The notes below the pieces were generated by a model. That model was not told where the DNA came from and ran no database searches. It saw only the letters and a list, made by a program, of their open reading frames with translations. A stretch of 64,000 bases of DNA, from NCBI RefSeq assembly GCF_030690345.1, contig NZ_JAUYGV010000007.1, positions 496,001 to 560,000 on the forward strand. Direction: 5' to 3'. The position numbers and the translations under genes were made by a program. Within the stretch, counting starts at the first letter, position 1, and every line of letters begins with the position of its first letter. The stretch is from Rheinheimera sp. (lineage in GTDB: Bacteria > Pseudomonadota > Gammaproteobacteria > Enterobacterales > Alteromonadaceae). Shown one piece after another: positions 16,272-26,404 of this stretch.

Positions 16272-19200
16272 TAAACAGCGGATTTCGCATCAGCAGTGTC
16301 ATAGGGCTGAGTGTCTTTTACAGTAGCTGCCTTATTGTGCTGTTTGGCGCTGTGTTGTCGCTATCTGGTTGGCTGTTGCATTATGATGCGTTGGTTGAAC
16401 GCTTTGTTATGTTGCCGGATACGGCTTTCGCGCTTATCGCCGCGGTAGTGATGTTGTGGGGCCTTGTCAGTAAGAAGCGCTCCCTGGTGTTGCAGGCTAA
16501 TTTGGTTATCGGCTTGATCGCGTTGGCAGGTTTGCTGTGGTACCAGGCAGACGTTACCGCAGCAACCATCAGCTGGCACAGTGCGCAGGCCAGAGTGCCG
16601 TTGTTGCAAAGTCTGGCGCTGTTGCTGCTGTGTCTGAGCCCGTTCAGTTGGCTCAGTCGTCGAAACGCTGTGCGCTGGCCGCTGTTTATTCTGTTCAGGC
16701 TGTTATGTAATCTGCTGTTAGCCGGCTTTAGTATCAGTGTATTGCTGGCGCAGCATGGCTTTTTGCCTGCGATGGAATTTAGCATCAGTGCCTCAGCGTC
16801 TGTCCATACCGCGCTTTATTTACTGCTGCTGGCGGTTGCCGGCTTAAGTGCCCCTTATGTTAAAACACGGCCATCGCTGCAGCAATTGCGCAGCAGCGGC
16901 TGGTTACTGGTGTGCTTTATTGCTCTGGCATCCACCTTATTATGGTTTAATTTTGCCCATCAGTTACAACACCGGGTAGAACAGGTTGCTGAGCAGATTG
17001 CACAGAAGCTGCAGTTTAATGTTGAGCAGATGATGTCGGAGCAACGTGGCCTGATGTATCGCTTTGCGGAGCGAATTAACGTGGCAGAGGAGCCGCTGAC
17101 CACGCCTTACCTTGGCACCGAAGTTCAGAGTTATTTGCGCGATTATGCTTATATTGACTACCTGGCCGTGCTGGGCGAAGAGGGGGCCGTGCTGTATGGC
17201 GGTGCGCGTGATGATAAAAGGCTGGCCTGGTTTAACCGTTATGTCCGGCAAAGCACGGATTTACAGCCGCAACAGCCGTTAGCAGATAATACTGAGCCTG
17301 AATTAACGCTGCATTACGATACCGACACCGATCATGCCTTTATTCTGGCAAGGGTGCCGTCCGGCAATCAGGCCGGAGTGGCACAAATTGTTGCCAGCGT
17401 TGATTTTGTTAAAGCGTTGCGTTTGGTTTTACCGCAATTAGTTGCCAGGGGCTATTTTGTCCGCTTGCAACACAGCGAAGATAGCCAGTTGTATCACTCT
17501 GCGGTTAATCAGACGGATGTCAGCACGGCAGGGCAATTTGTTATTGATGTGATGCCGGAAATGTCGTGGCAATTAACGGTGTATACCCGGCTTAATAACG
17601 ATACCAAAGCGATATTGCTGACGGCAGAGGTGGTGTTGCTGGCCGGATGGTTAGCTACACTGTTGGTGATGTTAAGTCAGAAATACTATCAGCAAAGCCA
17701 GCGACACCGGATACGCCTGTTGGCAGGTAACGACAGGCTGCGCCAAAGCCTGAACAGCTTGCAGCAGTTACAATTGCAGCAGCAACAAATTATGGAAAAC
17801 TCTGCCGATGTGATCTGTATTGTTGATGACAGCGGCCGTTATATTGAACTGAGTCAATCCTGCGAAACCGTATTTGGTTATCCACGGCAAGAGCTGCTGC
17901 AGCGGCGCTACATCGATTTTGTTCATCCGGATGACAAAGTACGCACTGAGGCCGAAGCGCAGCGCATGCTGCCGGGCGGGCAAAACAGTAACTTTCGTAA
18001 TCGCCATCTGCGTAAGGATGGCTCTACGGTGCATTTAATGTGGTCCTCCCGCTATGTGGCCGGTGTAAAAACACTGTACGCCATAGCCAGAGACATTACT
18101 GAGTTAGTAAAAGCTGAGCAATATCAACAGGCGCAGCAAGACATACTGAAAATGATCTCAACCGAGCAGCCCCTGCCACAGATATTGCAGCGCATTTGCC
18201 TGATGGCAGAGCAGCAAAGCACTACAGTGCGCGCGGCGGTGATGTTAAAGCAGGGCGAACAACTGCAACTGGCCGCGGCGCCCTCTTTTAATGCCGGTTT
18301 TAGCGCGGCACTTAGCACGTTACCGGTGTCGGACAATGCCGGCTGCTGTGGTAGTGCTGCCTATCAGAAGAGCCTGGTGATGGTAGTGTCGATTGCCGGC
18401 GATGAACACTGTCGTGCTTATGCTGCTGCCGCGCAGGCGCAAGGAGTATTGGCGTGCTGGTCTATGCCGATGGTATCGGCGCAGGATGAGGTTGCGGGTA
18501 CTTTTGCGCTGTATTGCAGCGAAGCCAGAGCGGCGCATAAAGACGAGCTGGAACTGATGATCAACTGTAGTCGTTTTGCTGCTTTGGCAATAGAGCGCGC
18601 CAGCCATAAACGGTTGTTGCAGCAAAGTGAGCAGCGTTTTCGCTCACTTTATGAGTTGAACCCCGACCCGGTGTATATCATTAACCCCGAAGGCTACTTT
18701 ATCGATATGAACCAGGCAGGCTGTCAGCTGTTGCAGTACAGCTGTGCTGAAATTACCACCATGCACTATAACCGGGTGATGTTGCCTGAGCATTTGCCTT
18801 TGGTTAACCGGTATTTTGCCAACGTGCTCGCCGGCAATGGTGAGCGCTTTGAAGCCAGTATCGTTACCCGCAGTGGCCAGCAGCTGGAGCTGGATATTTC
18901 AATAGTACCCAGTTGGCAAGATGGTAAGGTTATTGGTGTTATCGGCATATCAAAAGACATTTCAGAACGGGTGCAGGCGCAGAAGCAACTGCGGCTGTTT
19001 AAACGGGCGGTTGATGCTACCTCAAATGGGGTGATTATCTCGGATATTCTGCAAGCTGATATGCCAATCATTTATGTTAACAGTGCGTTTGAGAAACTTA
19101 CCGGTTATAGCTCCACTGAGGTTGTCGGGCGTAACTGCAGGTTTTTACAGGGACAAGAACGGGATTTGTTGGCGGCAAAACAAATACGTGATGCCATTTC

Positions 19201-21085
19201 CCAACGCCGGGAATTTTCCGTTGTATTAAGAAACTTCCGCAAAGACAACAGTGCGTTTTGGAATAAGCTGTTTTTGGCGCCGGTGCCGGATGACTATGGT
19301 GCTATTACCCATTACATCGGTATTCAGGCCGATATTACCGCGCAAAAAAACTATGAGCAGGAGCTGGCGTACAATGCCTCGCATGACCTGCTCACCGGCT
19401 TACCTAACCGCGCATTGTTAAAAGACCGGCTGACACAAAGCTATCAAATCAGCAAACGTAACCAACAGAAAGTAGCCATTCTGTTTATTGACCTCGATGG
19501 TTTTAAGCTGATTAACGACAGCCTGGGCCACTTAAGCGGCGATGATGTGTTAAAGCAAAGCAGTGCGCGCATCAGTGCCTGCATCCGGCCGGGCGATACC
19601 CTGGCCAGAATAGGCGGCGATGAGTTTGTGTTAATGCTTACCGACCTGAGTTCTGGCGATGAAGTGCTACCGGTAACAGAACGCATCCTGGCAGCAGTTG
19701 CGCAGCCGCTTAACATTGCCGGCCATGAGCTGCACATTACGGCCAGTATCGGCATCAGTTTGTCCGATAATGAACAATCCGAACCGATGCAGATGGTACA
19801 ACAGGCCGACCTGGCGATGTACCGCGCCAAGCAGCTGGGGCGCAATAATTGCCAGTGGTACAGCACCGATTTAGATGTCGCGCTGAGCAAGCAATTGAAT
19901 TTGCGGGCAAAGCTGAAAAAAGCCATCAGCAATGAAGAATTTGAGCTGTATTATCAGCCACAAATTGATGCAGTCAGTGGTGATATCGTCGGGCTGGAAG
20001 CGCTGCTGCGCTGGCCTGATCAGCAGGGCTTTATCAGTCCGGAGGAGTTTATTCCGCTGGCCGAGAAAACCGGTGAAATAGTGCCGCTGAGCAACTGGGT
20101 GCTGGATAACGCCAGCCGCTATAACCAGTCATTGATAGAGCGCGGTATCGCATCTGTAGTGATGGCGGTAAATGTGTCATCCATCCAGTTTCAACGCAGC
20201 AATTTTGTTGAACACCTGCAACATACCTTACAGGCAAACAGCCTTGAGCCGCGCCGGTTTGAGGTTGAGCTGACAGAGTCAGTGTTGTTTGATAATACTG
20301 AACAGGTGATCTTCAAGCTGCAGCAAATAAAGCAGTTGGGGGTAAAGGTATCGATTGACGATTTTGGTACCGGCTATTCCAGTTTAAATTATCTCAAACG
20401 CTTACCAATGGATAAGCTGAAGATTGACCGCAGTTTTATCCGTGACATTGTCACCGACAAACGCGATGCAGCCATCAGCCGGGCCATTATTGCCATGGCG
20501 CACCATTTGGATATCAGGGTAATTGCGGAGGGCGTGGAAAACGAAGCCCAGGTGGCGCTACTGCGTAAAAGCCTGTGTGACGAATATCAGGGCTATTATT
20601 TTGCCAAACCTATGCCCGCCGACCAGCTTGAAGAGTTTATCCTGCAATACCCGCAACAGCGGCTGATCCGGCCGGAGTCGGTCAGTAATCAGCAAACTAT
20701 TCTGCTGGTGGATGATGAAGATAATATTCTCAGTGCGCTGAAGCGGGTACTGCGCCGCGATAATTATCGGGTACTGACCTGCACCGGCGCGAAGCAGGCG
20801 TTTGATATTCTGGCGCTGAATCAGGTGCAGGTGATCCTGTCAGATCAGCGCATGCCGGGTGTCAGTGGTACTGAGTTTTTCAGTCAGGTCAAAGATATGT
20901 ACCCCGACACCATTCGTATTGTGCTGTCCGGCTATACCGATTTGCGCTCGGTTACCGAGGCGATAAACAAAGGCGCTATTTATAAATTTATGACCAAACC
21001 CTGGCAGGACGACGAATTGCGCAGCGAGATCAAGCAAGCCTTTGCGCAGTATCAGCAGCAGATCAACAGCAAAGCAGGCGAATGA
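16268..21085 (+). CDS. Membrane multi-sensor GGDEF-EAL protein with a LOV-type PAS and C-terminal receiver
   Basis: 1605 residues from ATG 16268, overlapping the previous stop (ATGA). Order: six to eight TM helices (1-240), a periplasmic-type sensor between about 245 and 445, another TM, PAS (about 508-620), GAF (630-780), PAS (790-905), LOV-type PAS (908-1030), GGDEF (1040-1210), EAL (1225-1465) and a REC domain (1477-1595). The LOV signature GRNCRFLQGQ has the photoactive Cys957, with VLRNFRKDN and HYIGIQADIT downstream. GGDEF (1116-1120) is intact and preceded by the RPGD inhibitory site. EAL (EALLRW, 1244), DDFGTGYSS, KIDRSF and EGVENEAQ are intact. It can therefore be predicted to make and/or degrade c-di-GMP under several inputs, including blue light. 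REC shows LLVDDEDNILSAL and LSDQRMPGVSGTEF. Confidence 0.95.
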   Translation: MINSGFRISSVIGLSVFYSSCLIVLFGAVLSLSGWLLHYDALVERFVMLPDTAFALIAAVVMLWGLVSKKRSLVLQANLVIGLIALAGLLWYQADVTAATISWHSAQARVPLLQSLALLLLCLSPFSWLSRRNAVRWPLFILFRLLCNLLLAGFSISVLLAQHGFLPAMEFSISASASVHTALYLLLLAVAGLSAPYVKTRPSLQQLRSSGWLLVCFIALASTLLWFNFAHQLQHRVEQVAEQIAQKLQFNVEQMMSEQRGLMYRFAERINVAEEPLTTPYLGTEVQSYLRDYAYIDYLAVLGEEGAVLYGGARDDKRLAWFNRYVRQSTDLQPQQPLADNTEPELTLHYDTDTDHAFILARVPSGNQAGVAQIVASVDFVKALRLVLPQLVARGYFVRLQHSEDSQLYHSAVNQTDVSTAGQFVIDVMPEMSWQLTVYTRLNNDTKAILLTAEVVLLAGWLATLLVMLSQKYYQQSQRHRIRLLAGNDRLRQSLNSLQQLQLQQQQIMENSADVICIVDDSGRYIELSQSCETVFGYPRQELLQRRYIDFVHPDDKVRTEAEAQRMLPGGQNSNFRNRHLRKDGSTVHLMWSSRYVAGVKTLYAIARDITELVKAEQYQQAQQDILKMISTEQPLPQILQRICLMAEQQSTTVRAAVMLKQGEQLQLAAAPSFNAGFSAALSTLPVSDNAGCCGSAAYQKSLVMVVSIAGDEHCRAYAAAAQAQGVLACWSMPMVSAQDEVAGTFALYCSEARAAHKDELELMINCSRFAALAIERASHKRLLQQSEQRFRSLYELNPDPVYIINPEGYFIDMNQAGCQLLQYSCAEITTMHYNRVMLPEHLPLVNRYFANVLAGNGERFEASIVTRSGQQLELDISIVPSWQDGKVIGVIGISKDISERVQAQKQLRLFKRAVDATSNGVIISDILQADMPIIYVNSAFEKLTGYSSTEVVGRNCRFLQGQERDLLAAKQIRDAISQRREFSVVLRNFRKDNSAFWNKLFLAPVPDDYGAITHYIGIQADITAQKNYEQELAYNASHDLLTGLPNRALLKDRLTQSYQISKRNQQKVAILFIDLDGFKLINDSLGHLSGDDVLKQSSARISACIRPGDTLARIGGDEFVLMLTDLSSGDEVLPVTERILAAVAQPLNIAGHELHITASIGISLSDNEQSEPMQMVQQADLAMYRAKQLGRNNCQWYSTDLDVALSKQLNLRAKLKKAISNEEFELYYQPQIDAVSGDIVGLEALLRWPDQQGFISPEEFIPLAEKTGEIVPLSNWVLDNASRYNQSLIERGIASVVMAVNVSSIQFQRSNFVEHLQHTLQANSLEPRRFEVELTESVLFDNTEQVIFKLQQIKQLGVKVSIDDFGTGYSSLNYLKRLPMDKLKIDRSFIRDIVTDKRDAAISRAIIAMAHHLDIRVIAEGVENEAQVALLRKSLCDEYQGYYFAKPMPADQLEEFILQYPQQRLIRPESVSNQQTILLVDDEDNILSALKRVLRRDNYRVLTCTGAKQAFDILALNQVQVILSDQRMPGVSGTEFFSQVKDMYPDTIRIVLSGYTDLRSVTEAINKGAIYKFMTKPWQDDELRSEIKQAFAQYQQQINSKAGE

Positions 21086-21924
21086 TGAGTCAAAACGATA
21101 ACAGCAAAGATAAACAAATAGCGCGACTGGAAGCACAGTTGCTAATGTTAAAAGAGCAATTGCTGCAATCCGAAAAACTGGCATCTCTGGGCCAGCTGGC
21201 TGCCGGAGTGGCACACGAAATTAATAACCCTATTGGTTATGTGTCGTCGAATATGAAAATGCTGGCAGAGTATTCCGACAGTTTAATTAATCTGGTGAAG
21301 CTGCTGAGCCAGCAGGTTGATGAAGCAAAGCGCCTGCCACTGTTGGCGCAGTTCGATTTTGATTATGTCTGTGCCGACTTACCCAAGCTGGTGCAGGAGT
21401 CGGAGCAGGGCCTGAACCGGGTGGTGGATATTATTCACGACTTAAAAGACTTCTCTCATCTTGAGGAGGTCGAATTTGTCGATGCAGACTTGCACCAGGG
21501 CATTCAGTCAACGCTGAATATTGTCAGCAATGAATTAAAGTACAAAGCTGGGGTAGTAAAAGATTTTGCCGCGTTGCCGCCGGTACGTTGTATTCCGTCT
21601 CAGTTGAACCAGGTATTGCTTAATTTGCTGGTGAATGCCGCTCATGCCATTGAGCAACATGGTACTATCCGTATCAGTACCGGCTTTGATGACAACTGGG
21701 TCTGGTTTAGCGTTAGCGATGATGGTAAAGGCATGGACGAGGTGCAGTTAGGCCGCATTTTTGAGCCGTTTTACACCACTAAACCCAAAGGCCAGGGTAC
21801 CGGTTTGGGCTTGCCGTTGTCGCGCAGCATCGTTGAGAAACATCAGGGTGTGCTGGATGTAAGCAGTACGCCTGGCGTGGGTAACTGCTTTACTGTTAAA
21901 TTGCCGCGCCAGCCCCAACGTTAA
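21082..21924 (+). CDS. Soluble histidine kinase
   Basis: 280 residues, no TM segment. A short N-terminal coiled coil (KQIARLEAQLLMLKEQLLQSEKL) leads to the H-box ASLGQLAAGVAHEINNPIGYV, with His the autophosphorylation site. The ATPase has N-box LNLLVNAAHAIEQHG, G1 VSDDGKGMD, F-box FEPFYTTKPKGQ and G2 GTGLGLPLSRSIV. The start overlaps the stop of the multi-sensor protein (ATGATGA), so the kinase is probably co-translated. It likely phosphorylates that protein's C-terminal receiver, the Hpt protein or the neighbouring regulators. Confidence 0.92.
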   Translation: MMSQNDNSKDKQIARLEAQLLMLKEQLLQSEKLASLGQLAAGVAHEINNPIGYVSSNMKMLAEYSDSLINLVKLLSQQVDEAKRLPLLAQFDFDYVCADLPKLVQESEQGLNRVVDIIHDLKDFSHLEEVEFVDADLHQGIQSTLNIVSNELKYKAGVVKDFAALPPVRCIPSQLNQVLLNLLVNAAHAIEQHGTIRISTGFDDNWVWFSVSDDGKGMDEVQLGRIFEPFYTTKPKGQGTGLGLPLSRSIVEKHQGVLDVSSTPGVGNCFTVKLPRQPQR

Positions 21925-21958
21925 CCACTAATACAATGTTAACTACTAAGAACAGGTT

Positions 21959-23764
21959 ATGACTGATAAAACCCCGCATCCCGCTGTACCATCCAACGTA
22001 GCAGTGTCAGCAGAAATAGCACTATCCCCACAAATAGCTGTGCTGCCCTGGTTGGGCAGTTTTTTACGCCCTTACCGCAACCGTGTAATGCTGGCTGTGT
22101 TGTTTTTACTGGTAGGTTCGCTTAGCTGGCTGGCATTGGGCCAGGGCGTACGGCTGTTGGTAGACGATGGCTTTGTTGCCGGCAACGCCGCCAGGTTAAA
22201 CCAAATTACGTTGGCTATTTTGCTGGTGTGTGCGCTGGCCGCTGCTGCGGTATTTTGCCGCTTTTATTTAATGACCTGGCTGGGTGAGCGGGTAAGTGCT
22301 GATATCCGTAACCGCGTGTACCAACATATGCTGAAGCTGTCGCCGGCGTTTTACAGCCAGATGCGCACCGGCGAGGTGATTTCGCGCTTTACCGCCGATA
22401 CCACCTTATTGCAAAGTGTGGTGGGCTCCAGCCTGTCGATGGCGCTGCGTTCAGCCGTCACCGCTATCGGCGGTTTGCTGATGATGGCGCTAACCAGCTT
22501 TAAAATGACCGGCTTAGTAATGCTGGCAGTACCACTGGTGCTGTTGCCGATTATTGTGCTGGGGCGCAAGGTCCGTAAGTTGTCGCGTGCCAGCCAGGAC
22601 AGGTTGGCCGATGTCGGCGCCTATGTGGATGAAAGCCTGCATGAAATTCACACCGTACAGGCATACGGTCATGAAGCGCATGATCAACAGCTGTTTGCCG
22701 ATCGTATTGAGCAGGTAATGCAGGCAGCGAAACAGCGTATTTTTTACCGCTCGTTGCTGATTGCCGCGGTAATGCTGCTTAGCATCAGCGCCATGGTGCT
22801 GATCAGCTGGGTTGGTGCGCGTGATGTGATGGCAGGCAACGTCAGTGCCGGCGAGCTGACGGCCTTTATGTTTTATGCCGTGATGGTAGCCGGCAGCGCC
22901 GCCACCATCAGCGAGGTAATCGGCGATATTCAGCGCGCAGCCGGTGCCACCGAGCGCTTAATTGAGCTGGCCACTGCGCCGGTAGACATAGGCTCACCGG
23001 CTACGCCGTTAGCGCTGCCACTGCCGGTTGCCGGTGCGTTGAGCATCCGGCAGCTTAGTTTTGCTTACCCGCTGGCGCCGGATAAAACCGTGCTTGCGCA
23101 ATTGGATATCGATATTAAACCCGGCGAGCGCATTGCACTGGTGGGCCCCAGTGGTGGCGGTAAAACTACCTTGTTCCAGTTGCTGCAACGTTTTTATCAA
23201 CCCACAGCAGGGCAGATCATGCTGGATGGTGTCGATATCAGCGCGCTGGATTTAGCCGCACTGCGCGCCCGCTTTGCGTTGGTGCCGCAGGAGTCGGTGA
23301 TTTTTGCCACCTCTGTGCTGGAGAATGTACGTTACGGCCGGCCTGATGCAACAGAGCAAGAAGTGATAAACGCCTGCATAGCGGCGCGGGCCGATGGCTT
23401 TATCCGCGAGTTTACCGACGGCTACGCTACCCAGTTGGGCGAGCGCGGCGTACGCTTATCCGGTGGCCAAAAGCAACGTATTGCCATTGCCCGCGCCATT
23501 TTAGCTGACCGGCCGGTGCTGCTGCTGGATGAGGCCACCAGCGCGCTGGATGCCGTAAATGAGCAGCAGGTGCAACAGGCATTGGATTATTTAATGCAGG
23601 ACAAAACCACACTGATTATTGCCCACCGCTTAGCCACGGTAATAAATGCCGACCGTATCTTACTGCTGGAGCAGGGCCGCTTAATCGCCAGTGGCACCCA
23701 TCAGCAACTGCTGCAAAGCAGCCCTCTTTATCAGCAATTAGCCCAGCTACAGCTGTTAAGCTGA
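21959..23764 (+). CDS. ABC exporter, fused TM and ATPase (MsbA-related)
   Basis: 601 residues. Six TM helices in the type IV exporter arrangement (about 40-330), then the nucleotide-binding domain: Walker A GPSGGGKTTLFQLLQRF, Q-loop PQESVIFATSVLENVRYG, signature LSGGQKQRIAIARAIL, Walker B VLLLDEATSALD and H-loop IIAHRLATV. A homodimer would export a lipid or hydrophobic compound. It begins 34 nt after the kinase on the same strand; the next gene is convergent. Substrate cannot be assigned. Confidence 0.93.
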   Translation: MTDKTPHPAVPSNVAVSAEIALSPQIAVLPWLGSFLRPYRNRVMLAVLFLLVGSLSWLALGQGVRLLVDDGFVAGNAARLNQITLAILLVCALAAAAVFCRFYLMTWLGERVSADIRNRVYQHMLKLSPAFYSQMRTGEVISRFTADTTLLQSVVGSSLSMALRSAVTAIGGLLMMALTSFKMTGLVMLAVPLVLLPIIVLGRKVRKLSRASQDRLADVGAYVDESLHEIHTVQAYGHEAHDQQLFADRIEQVMQAAKQRIFYRSLLIAAVMLLSISAMVLISWVGARDVMAGNVSAGELTAFMFYAVMVAGSAATISEVIGDIQRAAGATERLIELATAPVDIGSPATPLALPLPVAGALSIRQLSFAYPLAPDKTVLAQLDIDIKPGERIALVGPSGGGKTTLFQLLQRFYQPTAGQIMLDGVDISALDLAALRARFALVPQESVIFATSVLENVRYGRPDATEQEVINACIAARADGFIREFTDGYATQLGERGVRLSGGQKQRIAIARAILADRPVLLLDEATSALDAVNEQQVQQALDYLMQDKTTLIIAHRLATVINADRILLLEQGRLIASGTHQQLLQSSPLYQQLAQLQLLS

Positions 23765-23812
23765 TACTGGCAGTGTTATATACCGGCAGAGCTATCCGCA
23801 CCTTTGTGGCCG

Positions 23813-26404
23813 TTAGCTGCGCGATTTTTCGCGCAGTGCGGCTTCGAGCTTTTTCGTCGCACTGATATCCACCAGGGTGATCACCACGCCGTCTATCACA
23901 TTATCCAGTCGCCGGTACGGCATAATACGTACCGAAAACCAGCGCTCGTCGGTAGTGGGAATTTGTTTTTCGCTGAATTTCAGTGTGCGCAAGGTATCCA
24001 GCGCATCCTCATGCAAGGAGGGGTACTGCAGACTGCTGGTTAGGTCGCTCAGTGGCCGGCCCAGATCGCTTTCACGCAGGTTAATAATATTCGCCGCGCG
24101 GTCGGTATAGCGGCGCACGTTTAATTGCTGATCTAAAAACAAAATGGCAATTTCAACGCTGTTAAGCGTATTTTGCAAATCGCTCTGCGCCAGAGCCAGG
24201 TCGTCCAGCTTAGCCTGTAATTCGGTATTAATGGTTTGCAGCTCTTCATTCATCGACTGCATTTCTTCTTTTGAGGTGGTCAGCTCTTCATTAGTGGATT
24301 GCAGCTCTTCATTGGTCGATTGCAACTCTTCATTACTCGACTGCAGCTCTTCTTTGGAGCTGCGGGTTTCTTCACGTAAAGTTTGAATTTCATCCAGGTA
24401 TTGTTGCTGTATGGCCGCCAGTGAAAAATCCATGCCGCTTGTTGCGTCTGTCTGCTGCGGTGCGGCGACATCGCGAAACACCACCATGGTCATGCCCTGC
24501 AGCGCGGCCGGTTCCTGCAGCGCCTGTACAGTAACATCAACCTGCATACTGTTGTCGGCGTCAAGCGGCAAGCGGTGTAATTGCAGCGGCGCTGCTTTGC
24601 TTTGGGCCTGTTGCAATGCTAAAGCCAGCGGCGCACGCAGCCCTTCGCGAACCATAGCATGGAAATTCCAGTTTGCTTTGCCGGCGGCCGGCTCCAGATA
24701 TTTACCGGTGCGGCCACTGATATAGACAATATCACCGGCGCTGTTGAGTACCACTGCCGCCGGGGCATACACCTGCAGCAGGACCTGATCGGCTGCCGTT
24801 TGCAGATTGTCTGACGGTGGCGAAGGTGTTTTGTGAGTGGGCACCGGATGCTCCTTAGCAAGGATTGATAAAGGCGGAAACGAGTGTACCGGCAGGTTGC
24901 GCACGCTATGTGCAAGCGGATCCTTACGCGAGTACAGCCGTAACTTTGCCTGTAGCGGTTGAAATAAATTCTGGCTGCGGCCAATGGTTTCTGAGCTGCC
25001 CAGCAACAAGATGCCATTGCGGCGCAGGCTGTAATGCAACAGCGGCAGTAACCTGCGCTGCAGCAGGGTATCAAAATAGATCAGCAGGTTGCGACAAATA
25101 ATTAAATCCTGCCGCGTGAAGGGCGGGTCGAGTATCACATCATGTTGCGCAAACAATACCATGTCGCGGATATGCTGCTTAATTTGGTAGTAGCTGTCAT
25201 GGCGGATAAAAAACTGCTGCAACTGCTCTGCACTAACATGCTCACTTATCGTCAGCGGGTATTGGCCACGCCGTGCCCGGGCGATAGCATCCGGGCTGAG
25301 ATCAGAGGCGAAAATTTTTAAACTGAAACGGCGCAGTTGTGGTTGTTGCTGCAGCAACTGGCAAAATGTGATGGCCAGTGAATAAGCCTCTTCACCGGTA
25401 GAGCAGCCAATACACCAGGCACGCAGGGCTGTTTCACTGCTGTGTTGCAGCAGTGCCGGCAGGGCGCTGTCGGTCAGATAGTCCCACACCGCAGTGTCAC
25501 GGAAAAATTGCGTTACGCCAATCAGCAGCTCTTTAAACAGCAACTCATTTTCCTGCGGGTTGTCGGCGAGAAAATCGGCATAGTGCTGCATGCTATCAAG
25601 ATTGTGAATAGCCATGCGCCGCTCAATGCGTCGCTGCATGGTGCTGGTTTTATACAGCGAAAAATCATGTCGGGTATGGCTTTGCAGCCGGGTGATGATC
25701 TGCTGTAGCGCACTGTCAGGCGCCAACTGCTGCGGCGCGTTTTCTATTTGCTGCGCTGCGGGTGCCATCTGCGCCGCTAACGGCTGCACTGTATTAAGCT
25801 GCATTTGCGCGATTGCAGATAATATCCGTGCCGGCAGTTGCGCCGCCTCTGCAATAATATCAACACAGCCGCTGGCAATAGCACCTTGCGGCATCGAATC
25901 AAATTGCGCTGACTCCGGTTGTTGCACAGCAACCAGGCCGCCGGCAGCTTTAATGGCCTGAGCCCCCAAAGTGCCGTCGCTACCCATACCCGATAAAATA
26001 ACGCCGATAGCATTGTCAGCCAGGGTATCGGCAAGTGATTGGAACAAGATATTTACCGGCAGGCGCAAACCGCGCGCCTCTTTTGGTGTAGTCAGTTTTA
26101 AGGCGCCATTATGTACTCTGAGCTCGGTATTGGGCGGGATCACATAAACCTGATTGGCGCTGAGGGGCATGCCTTGTGTCGCCTGTTGCACTTTCATGCC
26201 GGTGGCGCGCTGCAACAGCTCTGCCAGCATGGCTTTTTGCGTCGGATCCAGATGCTGCACTATTATCCACGCCAGCCCGGTGTCCACCGGCGTGTGTGAT
26301 AAAAACTGTTCCAGCGCCTGCAAACCGCCGGCGGAGGCGCCAATGCCGGCTATGGCTTTGGGGGTAGTAGCGGCTGCGGCTTTTGCTGTGCTGGCAGTGT
26401 TCAC
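23813..26404 (-). CDS. CheB-CheR-PAS fusion protein
   Basis: 863 residues. Residues about 15-195 form a CheB methylesterase without a receiver: GASAGGLQAL (catalytic Ser), VQHLDP (His), GMGSDGTLG (Asp). Residues 220-480 form a CheR methyltransferase: TMQRRIERRM, IGCSTGEEAYSLAI (SAM binding), FASDLSPDAIARARRG, DLIICRNLLIYF. A PAS-like segment (about 530-640) is followed by a Glu-rich coiled coil of EELQS(S/T)N heptads (655-720) and a C-terminal PAS domain. Such fusions usually act outside classical chemotaxis, as sensors tied to hybrid kinases. It overlaps the upstream PAS protein gene by ATGA. No chemoreceptor or cheA lies in the window. Confidence 0.94.
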   Translation of the reverse strand: MNTASTAKAAAATTPKAIAGIGASAGGLQALEQFLSHTPVDTGLAWIIVQHLDPTQKAMLAELLQRATGMKVQQATQGMPLSANQVYVIPPNTELRVHNGALKLTTPKEARGLRLPVNILFQSLADTLADNAIGVILSGMGSDGTLGAQAIKAAGGLVAVQQPESAQFDSMPQGAIASGCVDIIAEAAQLPARILSAIAQMQLNTVQPLAAQMAPAAQQIENAPQQLAPDSALQQIITRLQSHTRHDFSLYKTSTMQRRIERRMAIHNLDSMQHYADFLADNPQENELLFKELLIGVTQFFRDTAVWDYLTDSALPALLQHSSETALRAWCIGCSTGEEAYSLAITFCQLLQQQPQLRRFSLKIFASDLSPDAIARARRGQYPLTISEHVSAEQLQQFFIRHDSYYQIKQHIRDMVLFAQHDVILDPPFTRQDLIICRNLLIYFDTLLQRRLLPLLHYSLRRNGILLLGSSETIGRSQNLFQPLQAKLRLYSRKDPLAHSVRNLPVHSFPPLSILAKEHPVPTHKTPSPPSDNLQTAADQVLLQVYAPAAVVLNSAGDIVYISGRTGKYLEPAAGKANWNFHAMVREGLRAPLALALQQAQSKAAPLQLHRLPLDADNSMQVDVTVQALQEPAALQGMTMVVFRDVAAPQQTDATSGMDFSLAAIQQQYLDEIQTLREETRSSKEELQSSNEELQSTNEELQSTNEELTTSKEEMQSMNEELQTINTELQAKLDDLALAQSDLQNTLNSVEIAILFLDQQLNVRRYTDRAANIINLRESDLGRPLSDLTSSLQYPSLHEDALDTLRTLKFSEKQIPTTDERWFSVRIMPYRRLDNVIDGVVITLVDISATKKLEAALREKSRS
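24239..24362 (-). repeat. Degenerate 21-bp tandem repeat encoding a coiled coil
   Basis: Roughly six imperfect copies of a 21-nt unit whose core on the plus strand reads CAGCTCTTCATT. On the coding strand each copy encodes one heptad (EELQSSN, EELQSTN, EELTTSK, EEMQSMN). It forms the rigid coiled-coil linker of the CheB-CheR-PAS fusion. This repeat type is common in that family. Confidence 0.85.

Noticed and set aside
23817..23836. Perfect 8-bp hairpin CTGCGCGA-TTTT-TCGCGCAG as terminator
   Set aside because: It overlaps the last codons of the CheB-CheR fusion gene and has no T-run on either strand.
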